This document shows, piece by piece, positions 28,194-37,209 of a stretch of DNA of 64,000 nt (positions are counted from its first letter, which is position 1; each line of letters opens with the position of its first letter). The DNA is from an uncultured Burkholderiales bacterium (GTDB lineage Bacteria > Pseudomonadota > Gammaproteobacteria > Burkholderiales > Burkholderiaceae). The stretch is taken from positions 1 to 64,000 of the forward strand of contig CAMLJY010000019.1 of NCBI GenBank assembly GCA_946480465.1. Reading direction: 5' to 3'. Both the position numbers and the translations under genes were made by a program. The notes under the pieces were generated by a model. It saw only the letters and a program-made list of their open reading frames with translations, was not told where the DNA came from and did not search any database.

Positions 28194-28913
28194 ATGGACC
28201 CGTGCCTGCTCGCCCTGGACAGTTCGACCGACGCGCTGGCACTCGCGCTGCACGCGCCGCACGGCCGTTGGCAGCTGAACGAGCCCGGCGGTGCCGCAGC
28301 CTCGGCGCGCATCGTCCCGGCGGTGCGCAGCCTGCTGCAGCAGGCGGGCATGAGTCTCGCGGCGCTCGATGCCATCGCTTTCGGTGCCGGCCCGGGCGCA
28401 TTCACAGGCCTGCGCACGGCCTGTGCGGTGGCGCAGGGCCTGGCCTTTGGGGCTGGCAAGCCGGTGTTGCCGCTGGACAGCCTGCAGATCGTGGCGGAAG
28501 ACGCCTGGGGCGGGGCCGCGGCCGCCAGCGGATGGCACTGGGTGGCCGTCGATGCGCGCATGGACGAGGTCTATGCCGCCGCCTACACCCGTGGGACCGA
28601 TGGTGGCGGCTGGTCGGTGGTGGTGGCCCCCGCGCTGTACACGCTGCCCGCACTCGCCGACGCCTGGCAGCGGCATCCGCCCGCGGCGATCGCCGGCAGC
28701 GCCCTGGGCGTGTTCCAGGGCCGGCTGCCGCCGACCGGCGCCGCCTGCGTTCCCGACCTGGCCGACCGCGCCGCCGCGCTTGGCCGGCTGGCCGTCCAAT
28801 CCTGGCGTCGCGGTGGGGCGATCGACCCGGCGCAGGCACTGCCGCTGTACCTGCGCGACAAGGTGGCCCTGACGACCGAGGAGCGCGCCCGCCAGCGCGC
28901 CGCGCCGGCATGA
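28194..28913 (+). CDS. tsaB: tRNA threonylcarbamoyladenosine biosynthesis protein TsaB
   Basis: An inactive ASKHA-fold partner of TsaD needed for t6A37 formation. The product is 239 residues. CLLALDSSTDALALAL at the N-terminus and FGAGPGAFTGLRTACAVAQG, the conserved dimer and activator region, are typical. The ATG at 28194 gives MDPCLLALDSS. Its stop overlaps the rimI start (ATGA), the common tsaB-rimI arrangement. Confidence 0.95.
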   Translation: MDPCLLALDSSTDALALALHAPHGRWQLNEPGGAAASARIVPAVRSLLQQAGMSLAALDAIAFGAGPGAFTGLRTACAVAQGLAFGAGKPVLPLDSLQIVAEDAWGGAAAASGWHWVAVDARMDEVYAAAYTRGTDGGGWSVVVAPALYTLPALADAWQRHPPAAIAGSALGVFQGRLPPTGAACVPDLADRAAALGRLAVQSWRRGGAIDPAQALPLYLRDKVALTTEERARQRAAPA

Positions 28914-29425
28914 GTGCCGTTCGCTCTCCCGGGCCGGCCGGTCCTGCCGCGCGGCGGCCGATGGTGGTGGCCGACCTCGACACCGTGCTTGCGATCGAGG
29001 TGCAGTGCTACAGCCACCCGTGGACCCGCGGCAATTTCATCGACTCGCTCGCCGCCGGCTACCTGGCTGAATTGCGCTTGTCGGCGGCGGGCGAGTGCAT
29101 CGGCTACTGGGTTGCGATGCCGGGCGTGGAGGAGATGCACCTGCTGAACCTCAGCGTCGCTCCACGCCACCAGCGGCAGGGCCATGCGCTGGCGATGCTG
29201 CAGGACCTGGTGCAGCACGCGCGTGCCCGTGGCGATCGCCAACTGTGGCTGGAGGTGCGCATCAGCAACGCCGCCGCCCGGCTGCTGTACCGGCGTGCGG
29301 GCTTCGTCGAGGCCGGCCTGCGCCGCAACTACTACCCGGTGGCGGGCGGCCGCCGCGAGGACGCGGTGCTGATGAGCCTGGCGCTCGATGGCGCCGGCAC
29401 GGAAGAGGGCCATGGCCTGGACTGA
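28910..29425 (+). CDS. rimI: Ribosomal protein S18 alanine N-acetyltransferase
   Basis: A GNAT acetyltransferase of 171 residues that acetylates the N-terminal alanine of ribosomal protein S18. About 20 extra residues precede the domain. Conserved parts are SHPWTRGNFIDSL, LLNLSVAPRHQRQGHA (acetyl-CoA binding, with Q/RxxGxG-like QRQGHA) and SNAAARLLYRRAGF, followed by RRNYYP. Translation is probably coupled to tsaB through the four-base overlap and to the next gene by a 14-base overlap. Confidence 0.93.
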   Translation: MSAVRSPGPAGPAARRPMVVADLDTVLAIEVQCYSHPWTRGNFIDSLAAGYLAELRLSAAGECIGYWVAMPGVEEMHLLNLSVAPRHQRQGHALAMLQDLVQHARARGDRQLWLEVRISNAAARLLYRRAGFVEAGLRRNYYPVAGGRREDAVLMSLALDGAGTEEGHGLD

Positions 29426-30278
29426 GCGCCAGCGGGCGATGCTGCAGGCCATGGGCCTGCGCCTGTGGTTGCCGCCGCCGGCCGAAGGCGCCGAGGCGCC
29501 CGGCCCGGCCTGTGACGCCCGGCCTGCGCCGCCCGAGGCCCTGGTGCCGGTGGCGGCAGAGGCTGCCACCACGACCGCGCAGGCCCGGCTGACTGCGCCG
29601 CCCCCCGCCATGACCGGCGCGCCGGAGCGCGTACCCGTGGTGGCCCGGGTCGTGCCGGTGGTCCCGGATGCATCGCCGGTCGCCCAACTCGACTGGCCCG
29701 CGCTGCGCGCCGCCGTGGCCGAGTGCCGTGCCTGCACGCTGTGCGAGACGCGCACGCAGACGGTCTTCGGTGTCGGCCATCCTCAGGCGCACTGGATGAT
29801 CGTCGGCGAGGCGCCCGGCGAGAACGAGGACAGGCAGGGCGAGCCCTTCGTCGGCGCCGCCGGCCGCCTGCTCGACCGCATGCTGCAGGCGCTGGGGCTG
29901 ACCCGCGGCGAGGCCGATGCGGCGCACCAGGTCTACATCGCCAACACCCTGAAGTGCCGCCCGCCGCGCAACCGCAACCCGGAGCCGGAGGAACTCGCCC
30001 GCTGCCAGCCCTTCCTGCTGCGCCAGGTCGAATTGGTCCAGCCGCGGGTGATCCTGGCGATGGGCCGTTTCGCGGTGCAGTCGCTGCTGGACAGCACGGA
30101 GCCGATCGGCCGCCTGCGTGGCCGGGTGCACAGCTGGCGCGGGCGTCCGCTGGTGGTCACATACCACCCCGCCTACCTGCTGCGCAACCCGCCGGACAAG
30201 GCCAGGGCCTGGGCCGACCTGTGCCTGGCCGCGCAGGCGGCCGATGCGGCGGCCGGCGGCGCCGGCGGACATCGGTAA
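29412..30278 (+). CDS. Family 4 uracil-DNA glycosylase (Fe-S type)
   Basis: Excises uracil from DNA. The product is 288 residues. The N-terminal 95 residues are a low-complexity Pro/Ala/Glu region without homology. The enzyme domain then has CRACTLC (105-111), motif A VGEAPGENEDRQG, NTLKCRPPRNRNP, a further cysteine in ELARCQPFL, and the His motif VTYHPAYLLRNP. The four cysteines suit a 4Fe-4S cluster as in SPO1-like UDGs. The start ATG at 29412 follows GGAAGAGGGCC and lies inside rimI. Confidence 0.92.
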   Translation: MAWTERQRAMLQAMGLRLWLPPPAEGAEAPGPACDARPAPPEALVPVAAEAATTTAQARLTAPPPAMTGAPERVPVVARVVPVVPDASPVAQLDWPALRAAVAECRACTLCETRTQTVFGVGHPQAHWMIVGEAPGENEDRQGEPFVGAAGRLLDRMLQALGLTRGEADAAHQVYIANTLKCRPPRNRNPEPEELARCQPFLLRQVELVQPRVILAMGRFAVQSLLDSTEPIGRLRGRVHSWRGRPLVVTYHPAYLLRNPPDKARAWADLCLAAQAADAAAGGAGGHR

Positions 30279-30380
30279 GCCTGCGGACGTGCCCCCACTG
30301 GCGGCAGCCGATCACACGTCGGCGCGGGGGGCGCTCGCTATCATCGGCCGTCTTGCTCCGACCCCTCGAGGTAGTCGATC

Positions 30381-32804
30381 GTGCAACCCGCGGACGGTCC
30401 CGCTCGCCGGCTCGCAGCTGCCCCGCAGGGCTGGGACGTGCTGCCGCTGCCGGCCATCGAGCTCAGCTCCGATGCGCACGCGCTGCAGGCCAACGGCGCG
30501 ATGGCGGCGCTGTCCGGCCTGAGCCCCGAGGCGCTGCTGGGCACCGGGTGGTTCGCGGTGCTGTCGCCCGACAAGCGTGCCGCGCTCTTCGCCGCGCTGG
30601 CCGCGCAGGTCGATTTCGAGCTGGAGATCCGGCTCCTGCGCCATGACCGGGTGAAGGCCTGGGTGGACCTCAGCGCCCGCTGGCTGCCGCAATCCGGCAG
30701 CTTCCTGTGCCTGCTGCAGGACCGCACGCCGCTGCAGCAGGCGGTGCAGGACGCGCAGGCGGTGGCTTCGCGCTTCAGCCTGCTGGCCGACAACGTGCCG
30801 GTGCTGATCGCCTACTACGAGAGCGTGGGCTTCAGCTGCCTCTATGCCAACCGGCAGTACGCCGCCACCTTCGGGCTGCAGCCCGACGCCGTCGTCGGCC
30901 GGACTTTCGGGCAGGTGATCGGCGAGGCCGCGGCGGCCGAGATCCAGCCGCAGGTGGACATGATGCTGCGGCTGCGCCGCACGGTGTCCTACGTGCGCTC
31001 GCTGCCCGGCGTTGCCGGCCGCACCCGCTGGCTGGAGGTCAGCCTGGTGCCGCACCTGGGCAGCGACGGCCATCCCTTCGGCGCCTTCGTGCTGATCAAC
31101 GACATCACGCGCCACCGCGAGGCCGAAGCCCTGGTGCGCGAGAGTGAAGAGCGCATGGCCAAGTTCATGGCCGCCAGCGTCGAGGGCATCGTGTTCCACC
31201 GCGACGGGCTCGTCACCGACCTGAACGCGCCGATGGCCGCGCTGGTCGGCGGCGCGCGCGAGGAGCTGCTGGGCCGCCACGTGCTGGACTTCATCTCGCC
31301 CTCGCAGCGGGCGCGCGTGCAGCAGGTGATGTCGCAAGGCGCCGAACTGAGCTACGAGACCGAAATCGTCGACCTGAGCGGCCGGCCGATCCCGGTGGAG
31401 TTCATCGTGCGCACGCTGGTGCGGGGCGACGAAAGCCTGCGCATGACCATCGTGCGCGACATCCGCGACCGCCAGGCCGCGCAGGCGCGCATCCGCCAGC
31501 TGGCCCACCACGACACGCTGACCGGCCTGCACAACCGCGGCGCCTTCGTCGAGCGGCTGGAGGCCGAGCTGGCGCGTCGGGACACTGCCGGTGTCATGGC
31601 GCTGATGTTCATGGACCTGGACCACTTCAAGCGCATCAACGACTCGCTGGGCCACCTGGCCGGCGACACGCTGCTGCGCGCCATTGGTGCGCGCATTGCC
31701 GACCTGCTGCCGCCGCAGGGCGCGGCAGGCCGCTTCGGCGGCGACGAGTTCGTCGTGCTGCTGCCCGGCCTGCCGGACCGTGCCGCCGCTGCTGCCTGGG
31801 CAGAGCGCCTGCGCGCGGCGGTGCACGGGCCGGTGCCGTTCCACGGCCGGCCGCTGGCCGTCACGCCGACGATCGGCATCGCGCTGTTCCCCGAGCACGG
31901 CCGCGATGCCGACAGCCTGCTGCGCCATGCCGATGCCGCGCTCTATGCCGGCAAGGCCGCGGGCCGGGATGCGATCACGGTCTTCGAGCGATCGATGGGC
32001 GAGGCCATCGACGCCGGGTTGCAGCTCGAAGCGGAGCTGGCCGGTGCGCTGCGGCGTGGCGAGTTCGCGCTGGTCTTCGAACCGTGGTCGTCCGGCGATG
32101 GCCTGGCCGTGCGGCCGGCCTTGCCGGGCAGCGCCACGTTCCTGACGCTGCAGGCGGCGCAGGTGGTGTGGCATCGCGCGCGGCACGGGGTGTTGGACGC
32201 CGCGGTGTTCACCCAGGCCGGTGCGTCGCCCCGGCTGATGCAGCAGGTGGCGGAATGGGCCCTGCGCGAAATGACGCTGCGGCGCGCCGCCGGTGCGCTC
32301 GGGGCCGGGGCAGGCATCGTCTTCGACAGCGCGGGGCTGCAGCTTGGCGCCTCGGCACTGCTGGCGCTGGCCAACAGCCTGCCGGCCGGCGAGGCGATGG
32401 CCGGCCCGCTGTGGTTCACGCTGGCTGAACACCAAGCGGCGGAGGAACTGGCATCGCTGCCGGGCGTGCTGACCCAGTTGCGGCAGCGCGGCATCGGCGT
32501 ACTGTTGAGCGACTTCGGCGCCGGCGGCCTCGGCCTGTCGTGCCTGCGCGAGCTGCCGCTGGCCGGCTGGTGCCTGGACCCGGCGCTGCTGCGGGGCTTG
32601 CCGGACGATGCCGCGGCGGCGGTGATCGCGCGCGCGCAGATCGACCTGGCGCAGGGCCTGGGTCGGATCGCGGTGGCGCGGCCGGTCACGCAGGAAGTGC
32701 AGCGCCGCTGGCTGGCCGCTGCCGGCTGCCACTGGCTGGGTGGGCTGGCGCGGCCGCAGCCCGCGCCGGAGCCGGCTGGGCAGGGTGTGGTGACGACCGG
32801 CTGA
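30381..32804 (+). CDS. PAS-PAS-PAS-GGDEF protein with degenerate EAL domain
   Basis: An 807-residue cytoplasmic signalling protein starting at GTG. Three PAS-like domains (about 20-115, 130-245, 255-365) precede a GGDEF domain (about 375-530) with intact MDLDHFKRIND and FGGDEF (453-457), so c-di-GMP synthesis is likely. The RxxD inhibitory site expected just before GGDEF is missing (QGAAGRFGGDEF). The last 260 residues keep the fold marks of EAL, such as SDFGAGGLGLSCLRELPL, but the EAL triad, the LKID lysine and the AEGVET glutamate are replaced (VRPAL, WCLD, ARPVTQ). Phosphodiesterase activity is therefore not expected. It is convergent with glmU. Confidence 0.88.
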   Translation: MQPADGPARRLAAAPQGWDVLPLPAIELSSDAHALQANGAMAALSGLSPEALLGTGWFAVLSPDKRAALFAALAAQVDFELEIRLLRHDRVKAWVDLSARWLPQSGSFLCLLQDRTPLQQAVQDAQAVASRFSLLADNVPVLIAYYESVGFSCLYANRQYAATFGLQPDAVVGRTFGQVIGEAAAAEIQPQVDMMLRLRRTVSYVRSLPGVAGRTRWLEVSLVPHLGSDGHPFGAFVLINDITRHREAEALVRESEERMAKFMAASVEGIVFHRDGLVTDLNAPMAALVGGAREELLGRHVLDFISPSQRARVQQVMSQGAELSYETEIVDLSGRPIPVEFIVRTLVRGDESLRMTIVRDIRDRQAAQARIRQLAHHDTLTGLHNRGAFVERLEAELARRDTAGVMALMFMDLDHFKRINDSLGHLAGDTLLRAIGARIADLLPPQGAAGRFGGDEFVVLLPGLPDRAAAAAWAERLRAAVHGPVPFHGRPLAVTPTIGIALFPEHGRDADSLLRHADAALYAGKAAGRDAITVFERSMGEAIDAGLQLEAELAGALRRGEFALVFEPWSSGDGLAVRPALPGSATFLTLQAAQVVWHRARHGVLDAAVFTQAGASPRLMQQVAEWALREMTLRRAAGALGAGAGIVFDSAGLQLGASALLALANSLPAGEAMAGPLWFTLAEHQAAEELASLPGVLTQLRQRGIGVLLSDFGAGGLGLSCLRELPLAGWCLDPALLRGLPDDAAAAVIARAQIDLAQGLGRIAVARPVTQEVQRRWLAAAGCHWLGGLARPQPAPEPAGQGVVTTG

Positions 32805-32846
32805 GGGGCGGCTGACCGTCGGCGTTCGCCACGCGCCGGGGCGGAC

Positions 32847-32885
32847 GCCTCTCGGTCCGTTCGGCGTGGTCGGCCTCTCGGTCCG
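32847..32885. repeat. 13-base direct repeat between convergent genes
   Basis: GCCTCTCGGTCCG occurs at 32847-32859 and 32873-32885, a 26-base period, in the 105-base gap between the GGDEF gene and glmU. Each copy can also form a small hairpin with nearby CGGAC. It may be a remnant repeat or part of a terminator; no T-run is present. Confidence 0.4.
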
Positions 32886-32909
32886 CCGACTGGCCGCGTC
32901 TTTCGGGTG

Positions 32910-34298
32910 TCAGGTCTTCGCGGCCTTGGGTGCCTTCGCCGGCCGTTTCCAGCCGGCGATGCTGACCTGCTTGGCGCGCGCCACGGTCAGCTGGCCCGGC
33001 GGCGTGTCCTTGCTGACGGTGCTGCCGCCGCCGATCGTGCCGCCGGCGCCGATCGTCACCGGGGCCACCAGCACGCAGTTGGAGCCGACGTGCACGTCGT
33101 CGCCGATGACGGTGCGGTGCTTGTTGGCGCCGTCGTAGTTGGCGGTGATGCTGCCGGCGCCGTAGTTGACGCGCTCGCCGACGGTGGCATCGCCCAGGTA
33201 CGCCAGGTGGTTGGCCTTGGCGCCCTTGGCCAGCGTCGCGTTCTTGACCTCGACGAAGTTGCCGATGTGCACCTCTTCGCCCAGCTGCGCGCCGGGGCGC
33301 AGGCGGGCGTAGGGGCCGACGAGCGCGCCGGCGCCGACGCGCGCTTCCTCGATGTGGGTGAAGGGCTGGATCACTGCGCCGGCGGCGATCTCGGCATCTC
33401 GGATCACGCAGTGCGCGCCGATGCGCACGCCGTCGCCCAGCACCACGCGGCCTTCGAACACGCAGCCGACGTCGATCTCGACGTCCTGCCCCGCCTGCAC
33501 CGTGCCGCGCAGGTCGAAGCGGGCGGGGTCGGCCAGGCGCACGCCGGCTTCCATCAGCGCCTCGGCCTGGCGGCGCTGGTAGCGGCGTTCCAGGTCGGCC
33601 AGCTGCACGGGGCTGTTGACGCCCAGCACCTCGGTTTCGTCCGGCGCGGCGATCCCGACCACCTCGATGCCCTCGCGCTCGGCCATCGCGACGATGTCGG
33701 TCAGGTAGTACTCGCGCTGCACGTTGTCGTTGGTCAGCGCCAGCACCCAGCGCTTCAGCTGCGCGGTGGGCGCGGCCATGATGCCGGTGTAGATCTCGCG
33801 GATCTCGCGCTGCGCGGGCGTGGCGTCTTTGTGTTCGACGATGCCCAGCACCGCGCCGTCGGGCCGGCCGTCCCGGCGCAGGATGCGGCCGTAGCCGGTG
33901 GCATCGGGCAGCTCGATGGTCAGCAGCGCCAGCTTCGTGCCGCCGCAGGCCTCGGCCAGCGCGCGGGCGGTGGCGGCGCCGATCAGGGGCACGTCGCCGT
34001 TGAGGATCAGCGTCGTGCCTTCATCGTCCAGTTGCGGCACCACCTGCTGGATGGCGTGGCCGGTGCCCAACTGCGGCTCCTGCCGCACCGCGATCGCGCC
34101 GCGGCCGGCGATGGCGCGTTCGACTTCGTCGGCACCGTGGCCGGTGATGACGATCGTGCGGTCGGCGTTCAGCGTGGCGGCGGTGTCCAGCACATGCGCC
34201 AGCAACGCGCGGCCGGCCAGCCGGTGCAGCACCTTCGGCAGTCGGGATTTCATCCGGGTACCCTTGCCGGCGGCCATGATCACGATGTCGATTGCCAT
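32910..34298 (-). CDS. glmU: Bifunctional UDP-N-acetylglucosamine pyrophosphorylase / glucosamine-1-phosphate acetyltransferase
   Basis: Makes UDP-GlcNAc for peptidoglycan and lipopolysaccharide. The product is 462 residues. The uridyltransferase half begins MAIDIVIMAAGKGTRMKSRLPKVLH. The acetyltransferase half is a left-handed beta-helix with hexapeptide repeats, for example the region from VQAGQDVEIDVGCVFEG onward, and ends at a typical VSIAGWKRP. The ATG at 34298 abuts the divergent lipoprotein gene; a minus-strand GATAAT at 34333-34338 and AAGGAAA upstream of ATG are its likely promoter and ribosome-binding elements. Confidence 0.96.
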   Translation of the reverse strand: MAIDIVIMAAGKGTRMKSRLPKVLHRLAGRALLAHVLDTAATLNADRTIVITGHGADEVERAIAGRGAIAVRQEPQLGTGHAIQQVVPQLDDEGTTLILNGDVPLIGAATARALAEACGGTKLALLTIELPDATGYGRILRRDGRPDGAVLGIVEHKDATPAQREIREIYTGIMAAPTAQLKRWVLALTNDNVQREYYLTDIVAMAEREGIEVVGIAAPDETEVLGVNSPVQLADLERRYQRRQAEALMEAGVRLADPARFDLRGTVQAGQDVEIDVGCVFEGRVVLGDGVRIGAHCVIRDAEIAAGAVIQPFTHIEEARVGAGALVGPYARLRPGAQLGEEVHIGNFVEVKNATLAKGAKANHLAYLGDATVGERVNYGAGSITANYDGANKHRTVIGDDVHVGSNCVLVAPVTIGAGGTIGGGSTVSKDTPPGQLTVARAKQVSIAGWKRPAKAPKAAKT

Positions 34299-34314
34299 GA
34301 GTCGGAGCGTTTCC

Positions 34315-35199
34315 TTGCGCGTGAATCGTTGGATTATCGCGACGCTGCTGGTGCTGTTGTCGGGGTGCAGCGCAGTCCGGCTCACCTACGGCCAGGGTCC
34401 GCTGCTGGCCTACTGGTGGATGGACCGCTACGTCGACTTCACCAGCGAGCAGGCGCCCGTGGTGCGCGGTGCGCTGGCCGACTGGTTCGCCTGGCACCGC
34501 CGCACGCAGTTGCCCGACTACGCGGCCTGGTTGCATGAAGTCCAGTCCATGGCCGCGCGTGACGGCGTCACGCCCGAGACGGTCTGCCAGCTGGCCGTGG
34601 CGGCGCAGCGCCGCATCGAGGCGGCCTACGACCATGCGGTGCCGGCGATGGCGCCCATCGTGCGCACGCTGACGCCCGCGCAGATCGATCACCTGGAGCA
34701 GCGCTACGCCCGCAATAACAAGGAAGCGGAGCGTGATTTCCTGCAGCCGGACCTGGAGGAGCGTGCCGAGGCCGCGCTCGAGCGCACGGTGGAGCGGGCG
34801 GAATCGCTCTACGGCACGTTGGACGATTCGCAGCGCCGGCTGCTGGCCGCGGGGCTGGCCGCTTCGCCCTTCGACCCGCAGCGCTGGCTGGCCGAGCGGC
34901 GCGCGCGCCAGCAGGACGTCCTGCGCACGCTGCGCCAGCTGCACGCGACGCAGGCCGACGACGCCACGGTGCAGGCGGCGCTGCGCGGCTTCGCGGCCAA
35001 CACCGCGCGCTCGCCGCGCGTCGACTACCGGGCCTACCGCGAGCGCCTGGTGCAGGCCAACTGCGCTCTCGCCGCACAGCTGCACAACGCGCTGCGGCCG
35101 GCGCAGCGCCAGCATGCGGTGGCGAAACTGAAGGGCTGGGAAGAGGATCTGCGTGCGCTGGCGGCGGCACCCGCAGCCGCGCCTACAACGGCACCCTGA
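34315..35199 (+). CDS. DUF6279-type lipoprotein
   Basis: A predicted outer-membrane lipoprotein of about 294 residues. The N-terminus RVNRWIIATLLVLLSGC is a clean lipoprotein signal. The mature part is helical, rich in Arg/Ala/Glu, with ERYARNNKEAERDFL-like charged stretches (the sequence reads QRYARNNKEAERDF), as in DUF6279 proteins of unknown role. I chose TTG at 34315, which has GGAG seven bases upstream. GTG at 34321 and ATG at 34297 are in frame; the ATG shares bases with the glmU start codon on the other strand. Its 3' end overlaps the convergent DUF4136 gene by 17 bases. Confidence 0.75.
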   Translation: MRVNRWIIATLLVLLSGCSAVRLTYGQGPLLAYWWMDRYVDFTSEQAPVVRGALADWFAWHRRTQLPDYAAWLHEVQSMAARDGVTPETVCQLAVAAQRRIEAAYDHAVPAMAPIVRTLTPAQIDHLEQRYARNNKEAERDFLQPDLEERAEAALERTVERAESLYGTLDDSQRRLLAAGLAASPFDPQRWLAERRARQQDVLRTLRQLHATQADDATVQAALRGFAANTARSPRVDYRAYRERLVQANCALAAQLHNALRPAQRQHAVAKLKGWEEDLRALAAAPAAAPTTAP

Positions 35200-35800
35200 C
35201 GACGCGCGGGTTCGGCCCGGTGGCCGGAAAGTCCTTCAGCGCGGCTTCGAACAGCGGCTTCAGCATCGCGTCGGTGGTGGCGTAATAGCCCTCGCTGCTG
35301 GCGCGCGCCTCGTACAGCGGCTTGCCGCTGCCGCGCTCGCGCAGCAGCAGCGCCACCTCGCGATCGTAGCGCGGCGGCTCCATGTACCAGCCCAGGCCGA
35401 CGCCCCAATACGGTCCGCGCCACGGCCCGCGCCGGCCCCAGCGGTAGCCGAAGCTGCCATGCCACCACATCGGATCGTCCCAGGGCGAGCGCTCGGTGCG
35501 CGTGACGCGGGCGCCCAGCTGCACCACCAGGTCCGGGGAAGCGCCGGCGGCCACTTCGGTGAAGCCGGCCTGCGCCAGCGCCGGGCGGGCGGCGTCTTCC
35601 AGCCGCTGCTGGAACTCCGCCTGCTCCTGCTGGGACGGCAGGCGCTCGAAGCCGTAGGTGCCGCCGCGCCGGTTGGCGGGCCATTCGCCGTAGGTGGCGA
35701 CCTCGGCCGAAATGCTGTTCAGCGTCGCGCAGCCGGCCAGCAGCAGCGGCGAGCCCGTGGTGGCCAGCGCGGTGGCGGCAAGCATCGAACGTCGTTTCAT
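35183..35800 (-). CDS. DUF4136 family lipoprotein
   Basis: A 205-residue lipoprotein. MKRRSMLAATALATTG leads to the lipobox LLAGC. The mature protein has the DUF4136 pattern: GTYGFERLPSQQEQ, ALAQAGFTEV, DLVVQLGARV, an aromatic, Trp/Gly/Tyr-rich middle (YRWGRRGPWRGPYWG), then REVALLLRERGSGKPLYEA and a C-terminal FPATGPNPRVV. Family function is unknown. The ATG at 35800 was chosen over an upstream methionine because it starts the signal. It is 43 bases downstream of nothing on its strand but ttcA ends nearby at 35844, so co-transcription with ttcA would require read-in from ttcA. Confidence 0.85.
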   Translation of the reverse strand: MKRRSMLAATALATTGSPLLLAGCATLNSISAEVATYGEWPANRRGGTYGFERLPSQQEQAEFQQRLEDAARPALAQAGFTEVAAGASPDLVVQLGARVTRTERSPWDDPMWWHGSFGYRWGRRGPWRGPYWGVGLGWYMEPPRYDREVALLLRERGSGKPLYEARASSEGYYATTDAMLKPLFEAALKDFPATGPNPRVVRVPL

Positions 35801-35843
35801 CGCGCTCTCCTGGCAGGTCCTGAGCAAGCGGCGGGCCCGTGTT

Positions 35844-36809
35844 TCACTCGTCCAGCTGCAAGCGGATCACCGCATCGGCGGCCGGTGTCGCGCAAGACTC
35901 GTCATCCTCGTCGAAGGCCTTGTCGCCGGCCGGATCGGCCTGCCCTGTCGGCTTGATCGTGGTGAACGGGTACAGGTTCCGGTCCATCATGTGCGACAGC
36001 GTGATGTTGCCCATCGCGCTGAACATGTTGTCGATGCGGCCGGGGTACTGCTTCTCCCACTCGCGGATCATCTTCTTCACCTGCACCCGCTGCAGGTTGT
36101 CCTGGCTGCCGCACAGGGTGCACGGGATGATCGGGAACTGCCGGTGCGCGGCCCAGCGCTCGAGGTCGGTCTCGGCCACGTAGGCCAGCGGGCGGATCAC
36201 GGTGTGGCGGCCGTCGTCGCTGACCAGCTTGGGCGGCATGCCCTTCATGCGGCTGCCGAAGAACATGTTCATCAGCAGCGTCACCACCATGTCGTCGCGA
36301 TGGTGGCCCAGCGCGATCTTGGTGGCGCCCAGTTCGCCCGCCACCCGGTACAGGATGCCGCGCCGCAGGCGCGAGCACAGCGAGCACATCGTCTTGCCCT
36401 CGGGCACCAGCCGCTTGACGATGCTGTACGTGTCCTGGTTCTCGATGTGGAAGGGCACGCCGCGGCTTTCCAGGTAGCGCGGCAGCACGTCGGCCGGGAA
36501 GCCAGGTTGTTTCTGGTCGAGGTTGACCGCCACGATGTCGAAGCGGATCGGCGCCCGTTCGCGCAGCGACAGCAGGATGTCCAGCAACGCGTAGCTGTCC
36601 TTGCCGCCGGACAGGCAGACCATCACCTTGTCGCCGTCCTCGATCATGTTGAAGTCGGCGATGGCCTGGCCTACCTGCCGATGCAGGCGCTTGCTGAGCT
36701 TGTTCGCTTCGAACGCCTGCTTGCGCGCCGCCTTGTCCTGCGCCTCGGCATCCGGGGCGGCGGCCTCCGGGGCCGCGGCCTCCACCCCCTGGTCGACCAC
36801 GCTGTTCAT
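35844..36809 (-). CDS. ttcA: tRNA 2-thiocytidine(32) synthetase TtcA
   Basis: An ATP-dependent enzyme that installs 2-thiocytidine at position 32 of some tRNAs, using an Fe-S cluster. The product is 321 residues. The PP-loop SGGKDS (67-72), the CSLCSR pair (Cys142, Cys145) and a third cysteine region PCTLCGSQ are intact, as is [15 protein letters not shown] 30-residue Ala/Glu-rich leader precedes the domain. The ATG at 36809 overlaps the folB stop (ATGA), so it is translated after folB. Confidence 0.94.
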   Translation of the reverse strand: MNSVVDQGVEAAAPEAAAPDAEAQDKAARKQAFEANKLSKRLHRQVGQAIADFNMIEDGDKVMVCLSGGKDSYALLDILLSLRERAPIRFDIVAVNLDQKQPGFPADVLPRYLESRGVPFHIENQDTYSIVKRLVPEGKTMCSLCSRLRRGILYRVAGELGATKIALGHHRDDMVVTLLMNMFFGSRMKGMPPKLVSDDGRHTVIRPLAYVAETDLERWAAHRQFPIIPCTLCGSQDNLQRVQVKKMIREWEKQYPGRIDNMFSAMGNITLSHMMDRNLYPFTTIKPTGQADPAGDKAFDEDDESCATPAADAVIRLQLDE

Positions 36810-37204
36810 GCCGCTTCCTTCATCGCAAACACCTCGCAGCCGACCGCCTCGCAGTCGGGGTAGACATCCGGCTTCTCGGTCGAGACGCGCGCGGCCCGCA
36901 CGCTGGGGTGCGCCAGCATCAGCTTCAGCACGTCGTCGGCCAGCGTCTCCTGCAGGTGGATGTGGCCCTGCTTCACGCGCTGCGCGATCGAGCGGCGCAT
37001 GAAGTCGTAGTCCAGCACCTCTTCCAGCTGGTCGTGCTGTGGCGTGGAGACGGCCAGCGGCACGTACAGGTCGACGTTGATCAGCACCCGCTGCTCGCCC
37101 TTCTTCTCGAAGTCGTGCACGCCGATGTTGATCCACACCTCGTAGTTGCGCAGGAAGAGCCGGCGGCAGTCCTGCAGGCAGGGGTTGGTGAGCAGGGATT
37201 GCAT
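36806..37204 (-). CDS. folB: Dihydroneopterin aldolase
   Basis: Converts 7,8-dihydroneopterin to 6-hydroxymethyl-dihydropterin in folate synthesis. The 132-residue length and the motifs [23 protein letters not shown] fragments (seen as [12 protein letters not shown]), [11 protein letters not shown] and [15 protein letters not shown] fit FolB. An N-terminal stretch of about 20 residues precedes the core strand. It sits 5 bases after a pteridine-reductase-like SDR gene and overlaps ttcA. Confidence 0.93.
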   Translation of the reverse strand: MQSLLTNPCLQDCRRLFLRNYEVWINIGVHDFEKKGEQRVLINVDLYVPLAVSTPQHDQLEEVLDYDFMRRSIAQRVKQGHIHLQETLADDVLKLMLAHPSVRAARVSTEKPDVYPDCEAVGCEVFAMKEAA

Positions 37205-37209
37205 CGGAC

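Noticed and set aside
30312..32732. 806-codon minus-strand open frame opposite the GGDEF gene
   Set aside because: The plus strand has clear PAS and GGDEF motifs; the minus product is Arg/Gln/His-rich and domain-free.
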